This document shows, in pieces, positions 36,411-45,789 of a stretch of DNA of 61,392 bases. How positions within the stretch are numbered: the first letter of the stretch is position 1; each line of letters begins with the position of its first letter. The translations under genes were made by a program, and so were the position numbers. The notes beneath the pieces were generated by a model that saw only the letters and a list, made by a program, of their open reading frames with translations, did no database searches and had not been told where the DNA came from. The stretch lies in NCBI GenBank assembly GCA_030147505.1, contig JASBVG010000008.1, forward strand, positions 1 to 61,392, given 5' to 3'. This DNA comes from Tardiphaga sp. (GTDB lineage: Bacteria; Pseudomonadota; Alphaproteobacteria; Rhizobiales; Xanthobacteraceae).

Positions 36411-38792
36411 TTAAGATTTGCCTCGTTTCGGCTTGCCGCCCGTGCTTCGAGAGGCGCGGCCTGCATTGGCCAGTGCTTTCTTCGCTTTATCCTTCACCCG
36501 CGCATTCTTGCCGGGCTTCGATTTCTTCGACGATTTGAATTTCGTCGTATTGGGGTGACGCTCACGGTCATCGGCGGCATTGCTGCGGCCTTGTTCGCGT
36601 CGTCCTCTCCTCGGAGCGCTGTTGCCTTCGGAGAGCATTTCAAATCGCAGCGCACCGGCGACCGGTGCTGCTTCGACCAAGCGGACGTCGACGACATCGC
36701 CGAGCCGGTACATGGCGCCGGTGCGCGTACCGATGAGGGCGTGCCGGGCTTCGTCATAGTTGAAATATTCCGAACCCAACGTCCTGATCGGGATCAAGCC
36801 ATCGGCGCCGGTCTCGGTCAATTTGACAAAGAGTCCAACCTTGGTGACGCCGGAAATCCGGCCCTGGAAACTGGCGCCGATCTTGTCGGCCAAAAAGTGC
36901 GCGATCAGCCGGTCGGACGTCTCGCGCTCCGCCTTCATGGCGCGGCGCTCGGTGGCGGAGATCTGGGCGGAGACTTCCGCCAGCGTCTCCGGCGTTTCCG
37001 TGTCGGGCAGAGAGCCGTCGCCGAGATTGAGTGCCCGGATCAGCGCACGGTGCACGATCAGGTCTGCGTATCGCCTGATCGGCGAGGTAAAATGCGCGTA
37101 GCGCCGCAGGTTGAGGCCGAAGTGGCCGTAGTTCTCGGCCGCATATTCCGCCTGCGCCTGCGAGCGCAGCACCACTTCATTCACCAGCGGCTCGGAGTCA
37201 TGCCCCTTCACCTGGGACAGCACGCGGTTGAAGACCGCCGGCCGCAATGCACCCGCTTTCGCGAAGGGCATATCCAAGGTCTTCAGGAATTCCTGGAGAT
37301 TGTGAATCTTCTCGATGGTCGGTTCGTCATGCACACGATAGATGAGCGGCAGGCCCTTCTTTTCAAGCATCTCCGCCGCAGCGACATTGGCGAGGATCAT
37401 GAACTCCTCGATGAGCTTGTGTGCGTCGAGGCGCGTCGGCACGATGACGCGATCGACGGTGCCGTCCTTCTTGAGCAGGATTTTCCGTTCGGGAATTTCC
37501 AGCTCCAGCGGATCGCGCTCGTCGCGCGCGCGCTTCACGAGCTTGTAGGCGGCGTAAAGCGGCTTCAGGATCGGATCGAGAATGGGGCCGGTGATATCGT
37601 CGGGCTTGCCGTCGATCGCCGCCTGCGCCTGCGCATAGGAGAGTTTTGCCGCCGAGCGCATCAGTACCCGGTGGAACGAGTGCGAGACCTTCCGGCCTTC
37701 CTCGTCGATCACCATGCGTACAGCGAGCGCGCCGCGCGGCTCGCCCGGCACCAGCGAGCAGAGATCGTTGGAGATGCGCTCCGGCAGCATCGGCACGACG
37801 CGGTCGGGGAAATAGACGGAGTTGCCGCGCTGGAGCGCGTCGTGATCGAGCGCCGAGCCGGGCCGCACATAGAAGGCGACATCCGCGATGGCGACGGTGA
37901 CGATCATGCCGTCTTCGTTGTCGGGATCGACTTCGGCATAAACGGCGTCGTCGTGATCCTTCGCATCCGGCGGGTCGATGGTGACCAGCGGCACGTCGCG
38001 CCAGTCCTCGCGGCCTTTCAGGGCGGCAGGTTTGGCAGCTTCGGCCTCCTGCAATGCACTGCGTGAAAAGGCCTGCGGGATATCGTGCGAATGGATGGCG
38101 ATCAGGCTGATCGCTTTCTCCGACGACAGCGAGCCGAGCCGTTCCTTCACCTTGCCGGAGGCGAGGCCATAGCCGCGGGTACGGATCAGATCGACGCTGA
38201 CGAGGTCGCCATCCTCGGCGCCGTTCGCATCGGATGCGGCGATGTTGAGTTCGCGTCCGGCCTGTTTCTTGTCGACGGGGATCATGCGGCCGCCGCCATT
38301 CGGCAGTGCGCGATAGATGCCGAGCAGCCGCGTACGTGCGCTGTCGAGCACCTTGATGATGCGCCCGCGATAGCCGAAAGTTTCGCCGTCATCCTCGATC
38401 TTCTCGATGCGCAGCAAAGCGCGATCGCCGATGCCGGCGGCAGTGCCGGGCAAGGGACGGCGCGGAATGTGGATACGGATGCGCGGTGGATTGCCGTCGG
38501 CATCGTCCCATTCGACCGGTGCGGCGATCAGTTCGCCGTCGGCATCACGGGTGGCGATATCGACCAGCACCGTCGGTGGCAGTCCCTTGGGCTCGCGGAC
38601 TTCCTTGCCTTTCCTGGCGATGGAGCCGTCGGCGACGAGTTCGCGCAGCACGCGCTTGAGTTCGACGCGCGCTGCGTTCTTCAGGCCGAACTCCCGCGCG
38701 ATCTCGCGGGTGCCGATCTTGCCGGGATAGGCGCGAATGAACGCAACGATCTCATCCCGGGTCGGAAATGCAGTGTCGCGTTTTTTTGCCAC
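36411..38792 (-). CDS. rnr: Ribonuclease R
   Basis: Processive 3'-5' exoribonuclease able to degrade structured RNA. 793 residues: N-terminal winged-helix (1-70), cold-shock domains (about 75-260), the RNB catalytic domain with the metal-binding TIDPPDAKDHDDAVYAE (about 270-286), HFTSPIRRYADLIVHR (about 571-586), an S1 domain (about 630-720) and a Lys/Arg-rich basic tail (about 730-793) as in other RNase R. The start is GTG at 38792, two bases from the topA stop, so translation is probably coupled to topA. Confidence 0.96.
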   Translation of the reverse strand: MAKKRDTAFPTRDEIVAFIRAYPGKIGTREIAREFGLKNAARVELKRVLRELVADGSIARKGKEVREPKGLPPTVLVDIATRDADGELIAAPVEWDDADGNPPRIRIHIPRRPLPGTAAGIGDRALLRIEKIEDDGETFGYRGRIIKVLDSARTRLLGIYRALPNGGGRMIPVDKKQAGRELNIAASDANGAEDGDLVSVDLIRTRGYGLASGKVKERLGSLSSEKAISLIAIHSHDIPQAFSRSALQEAEAAKPAALKGREDWRDVPLVTIDPPDAKDHDDAVYAEVDPDNEDGMIVTVAIADVAFYVRPGSALDHDALQRGNSVYFPDRVVPMLPERISNDLCSLVPGEPRGALAVRMVIDEEGRKVSHSFHRVLMRSAAKLSYAQAQAAIDGKPDDITGPILDPILKPLYAAYKLVKRARDERDPLELEIPERKILLKKDGTVDRVIVPTRLDAHKLIEEFMILANVAAAEMLEKKGLPLIYRVHDEPTIEKIHNLQEFLKTLDMPFAKAGALRPAVFNRVLSQVKGHDSEPLVNEVVLRSQAQAEYAAENYGHFGLNLRRYAHFTSPIRRYADLIVHRALIRALNLGDGSLPDTETPETLAEVSAQISATERRAMKAERETSDRLIAHFLADKIGASFQGRISGVTKVGLFVKLTETGADGLIPIRTLGSEYFNYDEARHALIGTRTGAMYRLGDVVDVRLVEAAPVAGALRFEMLSEGNSAPRRGRREQGRSNAADDRERHPNTTKFKSSKKSKPGKNARVKDKAKKALANAGRASRSTGGKPKRGKS

Positions 38793-38794
38793 GA

Positions 38795-41545
38795 CTATCC
38801 GTTCTTGCTCGCGCTCTTCTTGGCGGCGGCTTTCTTGGGCGCGGCCTTCTTGGCCGCGGTCCTCTTGGTTACCGGGGCGCGCGCCTTGCTGGCGGCAGCC
38901 GTTTCGGCCTTCGGCTTGGCGGCCTTCTTGGCGACAGCCTTCTTCGCCGGCTTGTCGTCGCCCTCGGCCGATTCAGCTTTCTTGGCAGCCTTCTTCGGCG
39001 CGGCCTTCTTGGTTGCCTTCTTCACCTTGCCGCCACCCTTGGCCGCACGCTCGTCGAGCAGCGCAATGGCTTCGGCCACGGTGATGGTGTCCGGCGTCTT
39101 GTCGCTCGGGATCGTCGCGTTGACGCCGCCGGCGGTGACATAGGCGCCGTAGCGGCCGTTCTTCACGGCAATGCCGCCGAGCGCGGGATGCTCGCCGAGC
39201 GGCTTGCCGGGATCGGCGCCGAAACGACGTCCCGACGGGCCCTTGGCGATCTTCTCGGCGATCAGCGTCACCGCGCGGTTGAGGCCGATATCGAACACCT
39301 CGTCGCCGGCTTCCAGACTGGCATAGGTCTTCTCATGCTTCACGAAGGGTCCGAAGCGGCCGAGGCCGGCCGTAATCGGCTCGCCGGTCTCCGGATGCTT
39401 GCCGATCTCGCGCGGCAGCGAGAGCAGCTTGAGTGCCATTTCGAGATCCACATCGCTGGGCGATGTGTTCTTCGGAATGCCAGCGCGCTTCGGCTTCTCG
39501 CCTTCGTCGTAATTCTTGGCATCGCCGAGCTGGATGTAAGGCCCGAAACGTCCGGCCTTTACAGCGACTTCGAAACCCGTGTCCGGATCTTCGCCAAGCA
39601 CGCGATCCGCCGTCGCAGCACTGTCGGCGGCGAGGGGACGCGTATAGCGGCATTCCGGATAATTCGTGCAGCCGACAAAGGCGCCGAACTTGCCGGCCTT
39701 GAGGTTCAGGCGGCCGGTGCCGCAGGTCGGGCACTGGCGCGGATCGCCTCCGTCCTCGCGCGCGGGATAGATGTGCGGGCCGAGCATGTCGTCGAGCACA
39801 TCCAGCACCTGCGCGACGCGCAGCTCCTTGATGTCGTCGACGGCGCCGATAAAGCCCGTCCAGAAGTCGCGCAGAACATCCTTCCACGCGACTTCGTTGT
39901 TCGAGATCTTGTCGAGGTCTTCTTCCAGCGACGCCGTGAAATCATATTCCACATAGCGCGCGAAGAAGTTTTCGAGGAACGCGACCACGACGCGGCCCTT
40001 GTCCTCGCCATAGAGACGCTTCTTCTCCAGCTTCACATAGCCGCGCGCCTTCAGCACGTCGAGGATCGACGCATAGGTCGAAGGCCGGCCGATGCCGAGC
40101 TCTTCCATGCGCTTCACCAGCGACGCTTCGGAGAAGCGCGGCGGCGGTTCAGTGAAGTGCTGGGTGACCGCGAGGTTCTCTTTCTTCAGCGCCTCGCCCT
40201 GGCTCATGGCGGGCAGGCGGCGTGAATCCTCGTCGTCGCCGTCGTCGTCCTTGCCTTCCTGATAGACAGCAAGGAAGCCGTCGAACTTCACCACCTGGCC
40301 GGTGGCACGCAGTTCGAGCACGCGGCCGGCCGCCTTCGCGGCAATGTCCACGGTGGTGCGTTCGAATTCGGCGGATTCCATCTGGCTCGCGACAGTGCGG
40401 ATCCAGATCAGCTCATAGAGACGATACTGGTCGCTATCGAGCCGCGCCTTCAGGCTGGCCGGGCGGCGCGACATGTCGGTCGGGCGGATCGCTTCATGCG
40501 CTTCCTGCGCATTCTTCGCCTTGCTCGTATATTGGCGCGGCGCATCCGGCACATATTGCTTACCGTAATCCTCACCGATGACGCTGCGCGCCTGCGTGAT
40601 GGCGGAGGGATCGATGGTCACGCCGTCGGTTCGCATATAGGTGATGAGGCCGGTGGTCTCGCCGCCGATATCGATGCCTTCATAGAGCCGCTGCGCGATG
40701 CGCATCGTATGCGCGGGCGCAAAGCCGAGCTTGCGGCTGGCTTCCTGCTGCAGGGTCGAGGTGGTGAATGGCGCCTGCGGATTGCGGCGTGCCGGCTTCG
40801 CATCGACCGTGGTGACGGAGAAAGAAGCCGCGTCGATCGCCTTCTTGAAGTCCTCGGCTTCGGCGCCGGTGCCGATATCGAGGCGCTGGATCTTCTTGCC
40901 GTCGGCGCCGACGAGACGCGCCTCAAAACTTTCGCCGCGCGGCGTCGCCAGCGTGGTCACCAGCGACCAGTATTCGCGCGGCACGAACTTTTCGATTTCC
41001 TGCTCGCGGTCGCAGACGAGGCGCAGCGCCACCGACTGCACGCGACCGGCGGAGCGGGCGCCTGGCAATTTGCGCCACAGCACCGGGGAGAGGGTGAAGC
41101 CGACGAGGTAATCGAGGGCGCGGCGCGCCATATAGGCGTCCACCAGCGCGCCGTCGATCTCGCGCGGGTTCTTCATCGCGTCGGAGACAGCCTGTTTGGT
41201 GATCGCATTGAACACCACGCGCTCGATCTTCTGGTCCTTCAGCGCGCGCTTCTGCTTGAGCACTTCAAGCACGTGCCAGGAGATCGCTTCGCCCTCGCGA
41301 TCAGGGTCGGTCGCCAGAATGAGCTTGTCGGCGCCCTTGACCGCCTTGGCGATGTCGTTGAGCCGGCTGTTGGCCTTGGGGTCGACTTCCCAGATCATCT
41401 GGAAATTGGCGTCAGGATCCACCGATCCGTTCTTCGCCGGGAGGTCGCGGACATGGCCGAAGGACGCCAGGACCTCATAGTCCTTGCCCAGATACTTGTT
41501 GATCGTCTTGGCCTTGGAAGGCGACTCCACGATGACGAGATTCAT
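38795..41545 (-). CDS. topA: DNA topoisomerase I
   Basis: Type IA topoisomerase relaxing negative supercoils. 916 residues: TOPRIM domain (MNLVIVESPSKAKTI at start; ATDPDREGEAISWH), active-site Tyr in GLITYMRTDGV, one C4 zinc finger region CPTCGTGRLNLKAGKFGAFVGC with ECRY, repeated TOPRIM-C modules (RFGPYIQL, RFGPFVKH, RYGAYVTA), and a Lys/Ala-rich histone-like tail of about 75 residues. ATG at 41545 follows GGAAAG; the 44 upstream codons are not family sequence. In related genomes dprA commonly lies directly upstream; here an accessory block intervenes. Confidence 0.97.
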   Translation of the reverse strand: MNLVIVESPSKAKTINKYLGKDYEVLASFGHVRDLPAKNGSVDPDANFQMIWEVDPKANSRLNDIAKAVKGADKLILATDPDREGEAISWHVLEVLKQKRALKDQKIERVVFNAITKQAVSDAMKNPREIDGALVDAYMARRALDYLVGFTLSPVLWRKLPGARSAGRVQSVALRLVCDREQEIEKFVPREYWSLVTTLATPRGESFEARLVGADGKKIQRLDIGTGAEAEDFKKAIDAASFSVTTVDAKPARRNPQAPFTTSTLQQEASRKLGFAPAHTMRIAQRLYEGIDIGGETTGLITYMRTDGVTIDPSAITQARSVIGEDYGKQYVPDAPRQYTSKAKNAQEAHEAIRPTDMSRRPASLKARLDSDQYRLYELIWIRTVASQMESAEFERTTVDIAAKAAGRVLELRATGQVVKFDGFLAVYQEGKDDDGDDEDSRRLPAMSQGEALKKENLAVTQHFTEPPPRFSEASLVKRMEELGIGRPSTYASILDVLKARGYVKLEKKRLYGEDKGRVVVAFLENFFARYVEYDFTASLEEDLDKISNNEVAWKDVLRDFWTGFIGAVDDIKELRVAQVLDVLDDMLGPHIYPAREDGGDPRQCPTCGTGRLNLKAGKFGAFVGCTNYPECRYTRPLAADSAATADRVLGEDPDTGFEVAVKAGRFGPYIQLGDAKNYDEGEKPKRAGIPKNTSPSDVDLEMALKLLSLPREIGKHPETGEPITAGLGRFGPFVKHEKTYASLEAGDEVFDIGLNRAVTLIAEKIAKGPSGRRFGADPGKPLGEHPALGGIAVKNGRYGAYVTAGGVNATIPSDKTPDTITVAEAIALLDERAAKGGGKVKKATKKAAPKKAAKKAESAEGDDKPAKKAVAKKAAKPKAETAAASKARAPVTKRTAAKKAAPKKAAAKKSASKNG

Positions 41546-41737
41546 GACTTTCCAATAACTTAAAGGGAGAAATCGGCGGCTGCGCAGGGGAGTCGCGCCG
41601 GCCGTTTCGCGGCGAACATGGGTGCGAAGGGGTCCCGTGTCAAATCGGGGATTGCGACAAGTCCGCCTTACATGCACGCCGGCATTGATTTTTGGTTGTA
41701 TTTTTCAACCTATGAGTGTTATTCTCAAGCTCTCATT

Positions 41738-41953
41738 ATGGTTGAATCCAGACCGGACGGGTCCATGACATTTCATGGCGACGATAGCCAGCCCCCGGCG
41801 GACGGCGGGCCGGTGGAGGCCGCGCATTACATAAAGAGTGCGGTGCATGATCTCGCCCGGCTGGCCCGGCGGCATCGGCTGGATATGCTCGCTTACCTGC
41901 TCGACATGGCGCATCTGGAGGCTGAGGAGCGGATGCGGCTGCGGCGACGATGA
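41738..41953 (+). CDS. Small hypothetical protein
   Basis: 71 residues from ATG 41738, or 62 from ATG 41765. The conserved-looking C-terminal helices (EAAHYIKSAVHDLARLARRH, then RLDMLAYLLDMAHLEAEERM) are rich in Leu, Arg and His. I recall similar short proteins in this bacterial group but no function. A dyad GGTTGtatttttCAACC lies upstream at 41693-41709. It is divergent from topA and convergent with the HxlR gene (stops 6 bp apart). Confidence 0.55.
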   Translation: MVESRPDGSMTFHGDDSQPPADGGPVEAAHYIKSAVHDLARLARRHRLDMLAYLLDMAHLEAEERMRLRRR

Positions 41954-41958
41954 GGCGC

Positions 41959-42408
41959 TCAGGCTGTTGCAGGTTTGAGGGTGACGTCGCCGAGGTCCAG
42001 CAAGCGGCCGTCCATGGCGTGCAGCTCGAGCTTGCGAATGCGCTGGCCGGTGGCCCTATCGACCATGATGTTGGTCTCTTCGCCGGGCCTGAAAGCGTAG
42101 TCTTCCGCCCACTGCCGCAGCGCCACCATGATCGGGAAGACCGCCCGGCCTTTATCGGTCAGGACATAGTCCTGATACGCGCTGCCGTCCGCGGCCGGCT
42201 GAAGCGCCAGCAGGCCGTCATCGACAAGCGCGCGCAGCCGCATGGTCAGAATGTTCCTGGCGACGCCGAGGCTCTTCTGAAACTCGCCGAACCGCTTTTT
42301 TCCCAGCATCGCATCGCGGATGATGAGCATCGACCAGCAGTCTCCGATCGCTTCCATCGAGCGTGCAACCGGACAGACATTCTCTTTCAGGCTCGTGCGC
42401 GCGGCCAT
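41959..42408 (-). CDS. HxlR-family transcriptional regulator (SDR-linked)
   Basis: 149 residues with the HxlR winged helix: CPVARSMEAIGDCWSMLIIRD (within 12-32), KRFGEFQKSLGVARNILTMRL (38-58) and VLTDKGRAVFP. Two cysteines (12 and 24) near the N-terminus could sense electrophiles or oxidants, as in several HxlR members. A very strong GGAGGTGAA precedes ATG 42408. Divergent from the SDR gene; two related operator-like boxes lie in the 122-bp space between them, suggesting it controls itself and the SDR gene. Confidence 0.92.
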   Translation of the reverse strand: MAARTSLKENVCPVARSMEAIGDCWSMLIIRDAMLGKKRFGEFQKSLGVARNILTMRLRALVDDGLLALQPAADGSAYQDYVLTDKGRAVFPIMVALRQWAEDYAFRPGEETNIMVDRATGQRIRKLELHAMDGRLLDLGDVTLKPATA

Positions 42409-42454
42409 TTCACCTCCGTCGGCGCAAAAAAAAGTCCATCACAACCGAAATGTA

Positions 42455-42512
42455 GTGGTTGCAATATGAAACTGCCAGTCCCAGATGCGGTCTGGTTTCA
42501 AATTGAAACTGG
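42455..42512. promoter_or_regulatory. Tandem operator-like boxes, HxlR / SDR
   Basis: Box 1 (42455-42475) GTGGTTGCAATATGAAACTGC and box 2 (42492-42512) with the dyad GGTTTCaaattGAAACT share the pattern tGGTT(t/g)CAAtatGAAACTg; centres are 37 bp apart. They match each other in about 16 of 21 positions. Box 2 overlaps the region just upstream of the SDR ribosome site. Confidence 0.6.
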
Positions 42513-42530
42513 ATGGCACAGGAGATCATC

Positions 42531-43304
42531 ATGCGTTTGGCAGGGAAAACGGCACTCATTACCGGCGGCAACAGCGGTATCGGTTTTACAACAGCGAAGT
42601 TGTTCGTGGCCGAGGGTGCTAAGGTCGCCATCACCGGACGGGACAGGGCAAAGCTCGACAAGGCGGTCGCGGATCTCGGTGGCAACGCCATCGGCATTGT
42701 CGCCGACGCGACGGATGTCGCGGCGACTGACCGGGCGGTCGCGGAAGCCGTCGCCAAATTCGGCAAGCTCGACATCGTCTTCGCGAATGCCGGTATTGCC
42801 GGCAATACGCCCGTCGGGAGCGCGGTGCTGGAGGTCTTCGAACAGGTGCTTCGGACCAATGTGACCGCGGTGTTCTTCACGGTCCAGTCGGCGCTTCCGC
42901 ATCTTAATGACAATGCGTCCATCATTCTCAACGGTTCGGTGATCTCCGTGCTCGGCAATCCCGGCTATGCCGCTTATGCGGCGAGCAAGGCCGGCGTGCG
43001 CGCCATGGCGCGGGTGATGGCGTCCGAACTTTCGCCGCGCGGCATTCGAGTCAATGTCGTCTCGCCCGGTGCCACCGCGACGCCGATCTGGGATCGTGTC
43101 GCGCCGACGCAGGATGCTTTCAATGCCTTTGAAAAGCGGCTTTCGCAGACGATCCCGCTCGGCCGGATGGGCAGGCCGGAAGAGGTCGCGAAGACCGTGC
43201 TGTTTCTCGCATCCGACGATTCATCGAATGTGCAGGGCGCGGAAATCTTCGTGGATGGCGGGTCAACGGCGTCACCGGCCGGTGCGCCGGCATTTCGCGG
43301 GTAA
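42531..43304 (+). CDS. Short-chain dehydrogenase/reductase
   Basis: 257 residues, classical SDR: cofactor loop TGGNSGIG (11-18), NAG (86-88), catalytic Ser136, Tyr149 and Lys153 (YAASK). Arg37 and the TGRDR loop (35-39) suggest NADP(H) preference. ATG 42531 is fixed by AGGAGATCATC; earlier ATG at 42513 is inside the operator region. Divergent pairing with an HxlR regulator is common for inducible SDRs that act on quinones or carbonyls. Substrate not predictable. Confidence 0.92.
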   Translation: MRLAGKTALITGGNSGIGFTTAKLFVAEGAKVAITGRDRAKLDKAVADLGGNAIGIVADATDVAATDRAVAEAVAKFGKLDIVFANAGIAGNTPVGSAVLEVFEQVLRTNVTAVFFTVQSALPHLNDNASIILNGSVISVLGNPGYAAYAASKAGVRAMARVMASELSPRGIRVNVVSPGATATPIWDRVAPTQDAFNAFEKRLSQTIPLGRMGRPEEVAKTVLFLASDDSSNVQGAEIFVDGGSTASPAGAPAFRG

Positions 43305-43310
43305 CGACGG

Positions 43311-43339
43311 TTGCCCCCGCGTCTGATCGCGCAGGGGCA
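43311..43339. terminator. Hairpin between convergent SDR and azoR genes
   Basis: tgcccccgcg tctgat cgcgcagggg ca, an imperfect stem in the 46-bp space between the two stops. No long T-run; a shared bidirectional terminator is plausible. Confidence 0.45.
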
Positions 43340-43350
43340 CGTTGATGGGC

Positions 43351-43959
43351 TTAAGCCGCGCGCAAATCCGTCGCTGCCTGCAGTGCGCCGTTCACGGCCT
43401 TCTCGCGCATCTCGGGCCCGACCGCGATGCCATCGGCGGCGATGAACTCGACATTCGTCACGCCGATGAAGCCGAACACCCAGCGCAGATAGGTTTCGAG
43501 ATGTTCACCGGCCGCGTAGGGCGTGTCTGCGCCGTAGAAGCCGCCGCGCGACAGCGCAATGATCACGCGCTTGCCGCCGGCGAGGCCCTCGGCACCGTTC
43601 GGGCCATAGGCGAACGTCCTGCCGGCCACCAGAATGCGGTCGATCCAGGCCTTGAGCTGGGTCGGGATGGTAAAATTGTACATCGGCGCGCCGATCACCA
43701 CGATGTCCGCCGCAAGGAACTCGTCGAGTGCGGTCTGGCCAGCGGCGAGGTCGGCCTGTAATGCCGCGTCCGCTGTGCCGCCCTGGGCGGCTGCCAGATG
43801 CGAGCCGGAGAGATGCGACAGTGGATCAGCCGTCAGGTCGCGATAGGTCACGGAAAGGCCGGGCTGGGCCTTGGCGAGCCGTTCGACGATGGCTGCCGAG
43901 ACCTGCCGGCTCACGGAATAGGGGCCTAGGACGCTGGAATCGATATGGAGGAGGTTCAT
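43351..43959 (-). CDS. azoR: FMN-dependent NADH-azoreductase
   Basis: Flavodoxin-fold quinone/azo reductase, two-electron reduction of quinones and azo dyes using FMN and NADH. 202 residues: [18 protein letters not shown] (3-20, phosphate loop), [18 protein letters not shown] (about 92-109, FMN ring contacts) and [17 protein letters not shown] precedes the ATG. It is divergent from a second HxlR gene, the arrangement of many quinone-responsive azoR loci. With the SDR/HxlR pair next door it forms an accessory stress or detoxification block. Confidence 0.94.
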   Translation of the reverse strand: MNLLHIDSSVLGPYSVSRQVSAAIVERLAKAQPGLSVTYRDLTADPLSHLSGSHLAAAQGGTADAALQADLAAGQTALDEFLAADIVVIGAPMYNFTIPTQLKAWIDRILVAGRTFAYGPNGAEGLAGGKRVIIALSRGGFYGADTPYAAGEHLETYLRWVFGFIGVTNVEFIAADGIAVGPEMREKAVNGALQAATDLRAA

Positions 43960-43977
43960 GGTCGGTCACCTATGGTA

Positions 43978-43992
43978 TTGGTTTGTAACCAA
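43978..43992. promoter_or_regulatory. Perfect dyad in azoR / HxlR spacer
   Basis: TTGGTTtgtAACCAA, six-base arms, three-base loop, 19 bp before the azoR start and 45 bp before the HxlR start: the expected place for an HxlR operator. Confidence 0.65.
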
Positions 43993-44036
43993 CGCTACAT
44001 GAGTGACTGTCCGAACTCGCACAAGAAGGCACTATT

Positions 44037-44444
44037 TTGAAACCCGAGCACACCAATGTGCCCATTCCGCCGCCCCACCAGCACGATCCGGCCGGCAGCG
44101 ACTGCCGCGGCGTTGCCTCGGTGCTGTCCCGTGTCGGCGACAAATGGAGCGTGCTGGTGATCATGATGCTCGGTGACGGTCCTCGCCGCTTCAACGAGCT
44201 GAAGCGGATGATCGGCGGCGTCTCGCAGCGCATGCTGACGCTGACCCTGCGCGGGCTCGAACGCGACGGCCTCATCACCCGCACGGTCTATCCGACCATT
44301 CCGCCGCGGGTGGACTACGAACTCACCGAACTCGGCCGCGGCCTTTCAGAGCCGGTAAAGGCACTTGGTAGTTGGGCGCTCGAGCATCTCCCGCAAATCC
44401 AGAATGCGCGTGAGAAGTTCGACGGCGAGGGCGGTGATGAGTAG
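44037..44444 (+). CDS. HxlR-family transcriptional regulator (azoR-linked)
   Basis: 135 residues. Start is TTG at 44037, with AGAAGG seven bases upstream and no ATG nearby that keeps the N-terminal part. Core: [21 protein letters not shown] (about 28-48), [22 protein letters not shown] (split around 50-71), [21 protein letters not shown]. One cysteine (Cys23, SDCRG) lies where redox-sensing YodB/HypR-type members have theirs. Likely represses azoR and itself through the dyad at 43978. Confidence 0.92.
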   Translation: MKPEHTNVPIPPPHQHDPAGSDCRGVASVLSRVGDKWSVLVIMMLGDGPRRFNELKRMIGGVSQRMLTLTLRGLERDGLITRTVYPTIPPRVDYELTELGRGLSEPVKALGSWALEHLPQIQNAREKFDGEGGDE

Positions 44445-44456
44445 GCCTCAACTATG

Positions 44457-44543
44457 CTCTGGATCGCCCGGCTTGACCGGGCGATCCAGTAAACTCATTC
44501 GGCGCAGCGTTTACTGGGTCACCCGGTCAAGCCGGGTGACGAC
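44457..44543. repeat. Palindromic intergenic repeat, family E (copy 2)
   Basis: Two hairpins: ctggatcgcccggcttgacc with its partner ggtc/gggcgatccag, and ggtcacccggtcaagccggg tgac, joined by gtaaac/gtttac arms. Same layout as 26881-26964. Lies between the HxlR gene and dprA (convergent). Confidence 0.8.
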
Positions 44544-44564
44544 GCGTGTCGTTAACAAACTCAA

Positions 44565-45707
44565 CTACATCATCGACACCAGCCCGCCGCCGTGACGCTC
44601 CAGCCGTCCCGCAAGCTCCAGCTCCAGCAGCACCACACGCACCGTTGTCGGCGACACCTTCGCCAGACGGATCAGATCGTCGATGCCGACCGGGCTTGGG
44701 CCGAGCAGGGCGATGATGCGGGCGCGATCGCTTGCGTCCGGTTCGTTGAATGACACCTCATCCTCCGCTTCGCGGCCCGGCAAGTCGACCGGCCGCTCCA
44801 TGATCGGCGCGACGGCATTGATGATGTCGGCCGCTTCGGTGACCAAAGTCGCGCCTTGCTTGATCAGCCGGTTGGTGCCGGCCGCGCGCGGATCGAGCGG
44901 CGATCCGGGAACGGCAAAGACCTCGCGTCCTTGTTCTGCCGCCATGCGCGCCGTGATCAGCGAGCCCGAGCGCTCGGCGGCCTCGATCACCACCACGCCC
45001 AGCGCGGCGCCGGAGATCAGCCGGTTACGGCGCGGAAAGTCCTTTGCCCGCGGTACATGGCCGAGCGGCATTTCCGAGATGGCGCCGCCGAAGGCGAGCA
45101 GGTCGAGCAGCAGATCCTCGTGCTCCGGCGGATAGATCCGCTCGTGGCCGCCGGCCAGCACGGCGACGCTGCCGGCTGCAGCACTGGCACGATGCGCAGC
45201 CTGATCGACCCCGCGGGCGAGTCCTGAGATGAGGACGAATTCGGCGTCGGCCAGTTCACGGGCCAGCGTCTCGGCAAATTTCAATCCGGCGCCGGAAGCA
45301 TTGCGCGAGCCGACGATGGCGATCATCGGTCGCGCCATTGCCACGCGGTTGCCGCGCATGCCGAGCAAAGGGGGCGCGTCGTCGATGGTGGCAAGCCGCG
45401 GCGGATAGCCGGGCTCGCCGGGAGCGACCAGTGCCACGCCGATCCGGCTGCCGCGCACGATTTCCTGCTCTGCCTCCTCAGCGCTGCAGATGCGGCCGCT
45501 GCGCGGTGCGCCGCCGCGGCGGGCGAGATCCGGCAGGCGCTCCAGCGCGGCGCGCGCATTGCCGAACTGGTTGATCAGAGCGCGAAAAGTGCGCGGTCCC
45601 ACATGTTCGCTGCGGATCAGCCGCAACCAGTTGCGTCGCTGCTCATCGGTCAGGTGGATCGGTGCATTCGGTGTGTCGATCAAGCTTCGCTCCCCGACGA
45701 TCAGCAT
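44565..45707 (-). CDS. dprA: DNA-processing protein DprA
   Basis: Loads RecA on incoming single-stranded DNA during transformation. 380 residues: N-terminal helical part ([21 protein letters not shown]), Rossmann-like DprA domain with [11 protein letters not shown] (about 142-152), [40 protein letters not shown] and [17 protein letters not shown], and a C-terminal winged helix (about 318-378). ATG 45707 is preferred because a palindrome at 45738-45754 would otherwise sit at the start codon of the longer forms (ATG 45737, 45743). Divergent from a predicted nuclease gene. Confidence 0.94.
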   Translation of the reverse strand: MLIVGERSLIDTPNAPIHLTDEQRRNWLRLIRSEHVGPRTFRALINQFGNARAALERLPDLARRGGAPRSGRICSAEEAEQEIVRGSRIGVALVAPGEPGYPPRLATIDDAPPLLGMRGNRVAMARPMIAIVGSRNASGAGLKFAETLARELADAEFVLISGLARGVDQAAHRASAAAGSVAVLAGGHERIYPPEHEDLLLDLLAFGGAISEMPLGHVPRAKDFPRRNRLISGAALGVVVIEAAERSGSLITARMAAEQGREVFAVPGSPLDPRAAGTNRLIKQGATLVTEAADIINAVAPIMERPVDLPGREAEDEVSFNEPDASDRARIIALLGPSPVGIDDLIRLAKVSPTTVRVVLLELELAGRLERHGGGLVSMM

Positions 45708-45730
45708 AATCAACTTGAAGGTGCATTCAA

Positions 45731-45759
45731 TTGACATTCGCACTTAAGGTGCGAGAGTA
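45731..45759. promoter_or_regulatory. Palindrome within the dprA / nuclease divergent promoter region
   Basis: Perfect dyad TCGCACttaagGTGCGA at 45738-45754 (six-base arms). It directly follows TTGACA (45731-45736), a consensus -35 element for the rightward gene, so the dyad fills the -35/-10 spacer. An AAGGTGC heptamer is repeated at 45718 and 45746. Confidence 0.6.
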
Positions 45760-45789
45760 GGGGTAAGCCCGTCTGGCTTGTGTTCAGTG

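Noticed and set aside
36555..38066. 503-codon plus-strand frame opposite rnr, and 46312-48180 opposite plsY/pyrC
   Set aside because: Antisense to conserved genes, low-complexity Arg/His/Ala content, no ribosome site; codon-bias artefact.
41618..44564. Insertion sequence or prophage between topA and dprA
   Set aside because: No transposase, integrase, target duplication or phage gene; only regulator/oxidoreductase pairs and a family E repeat.
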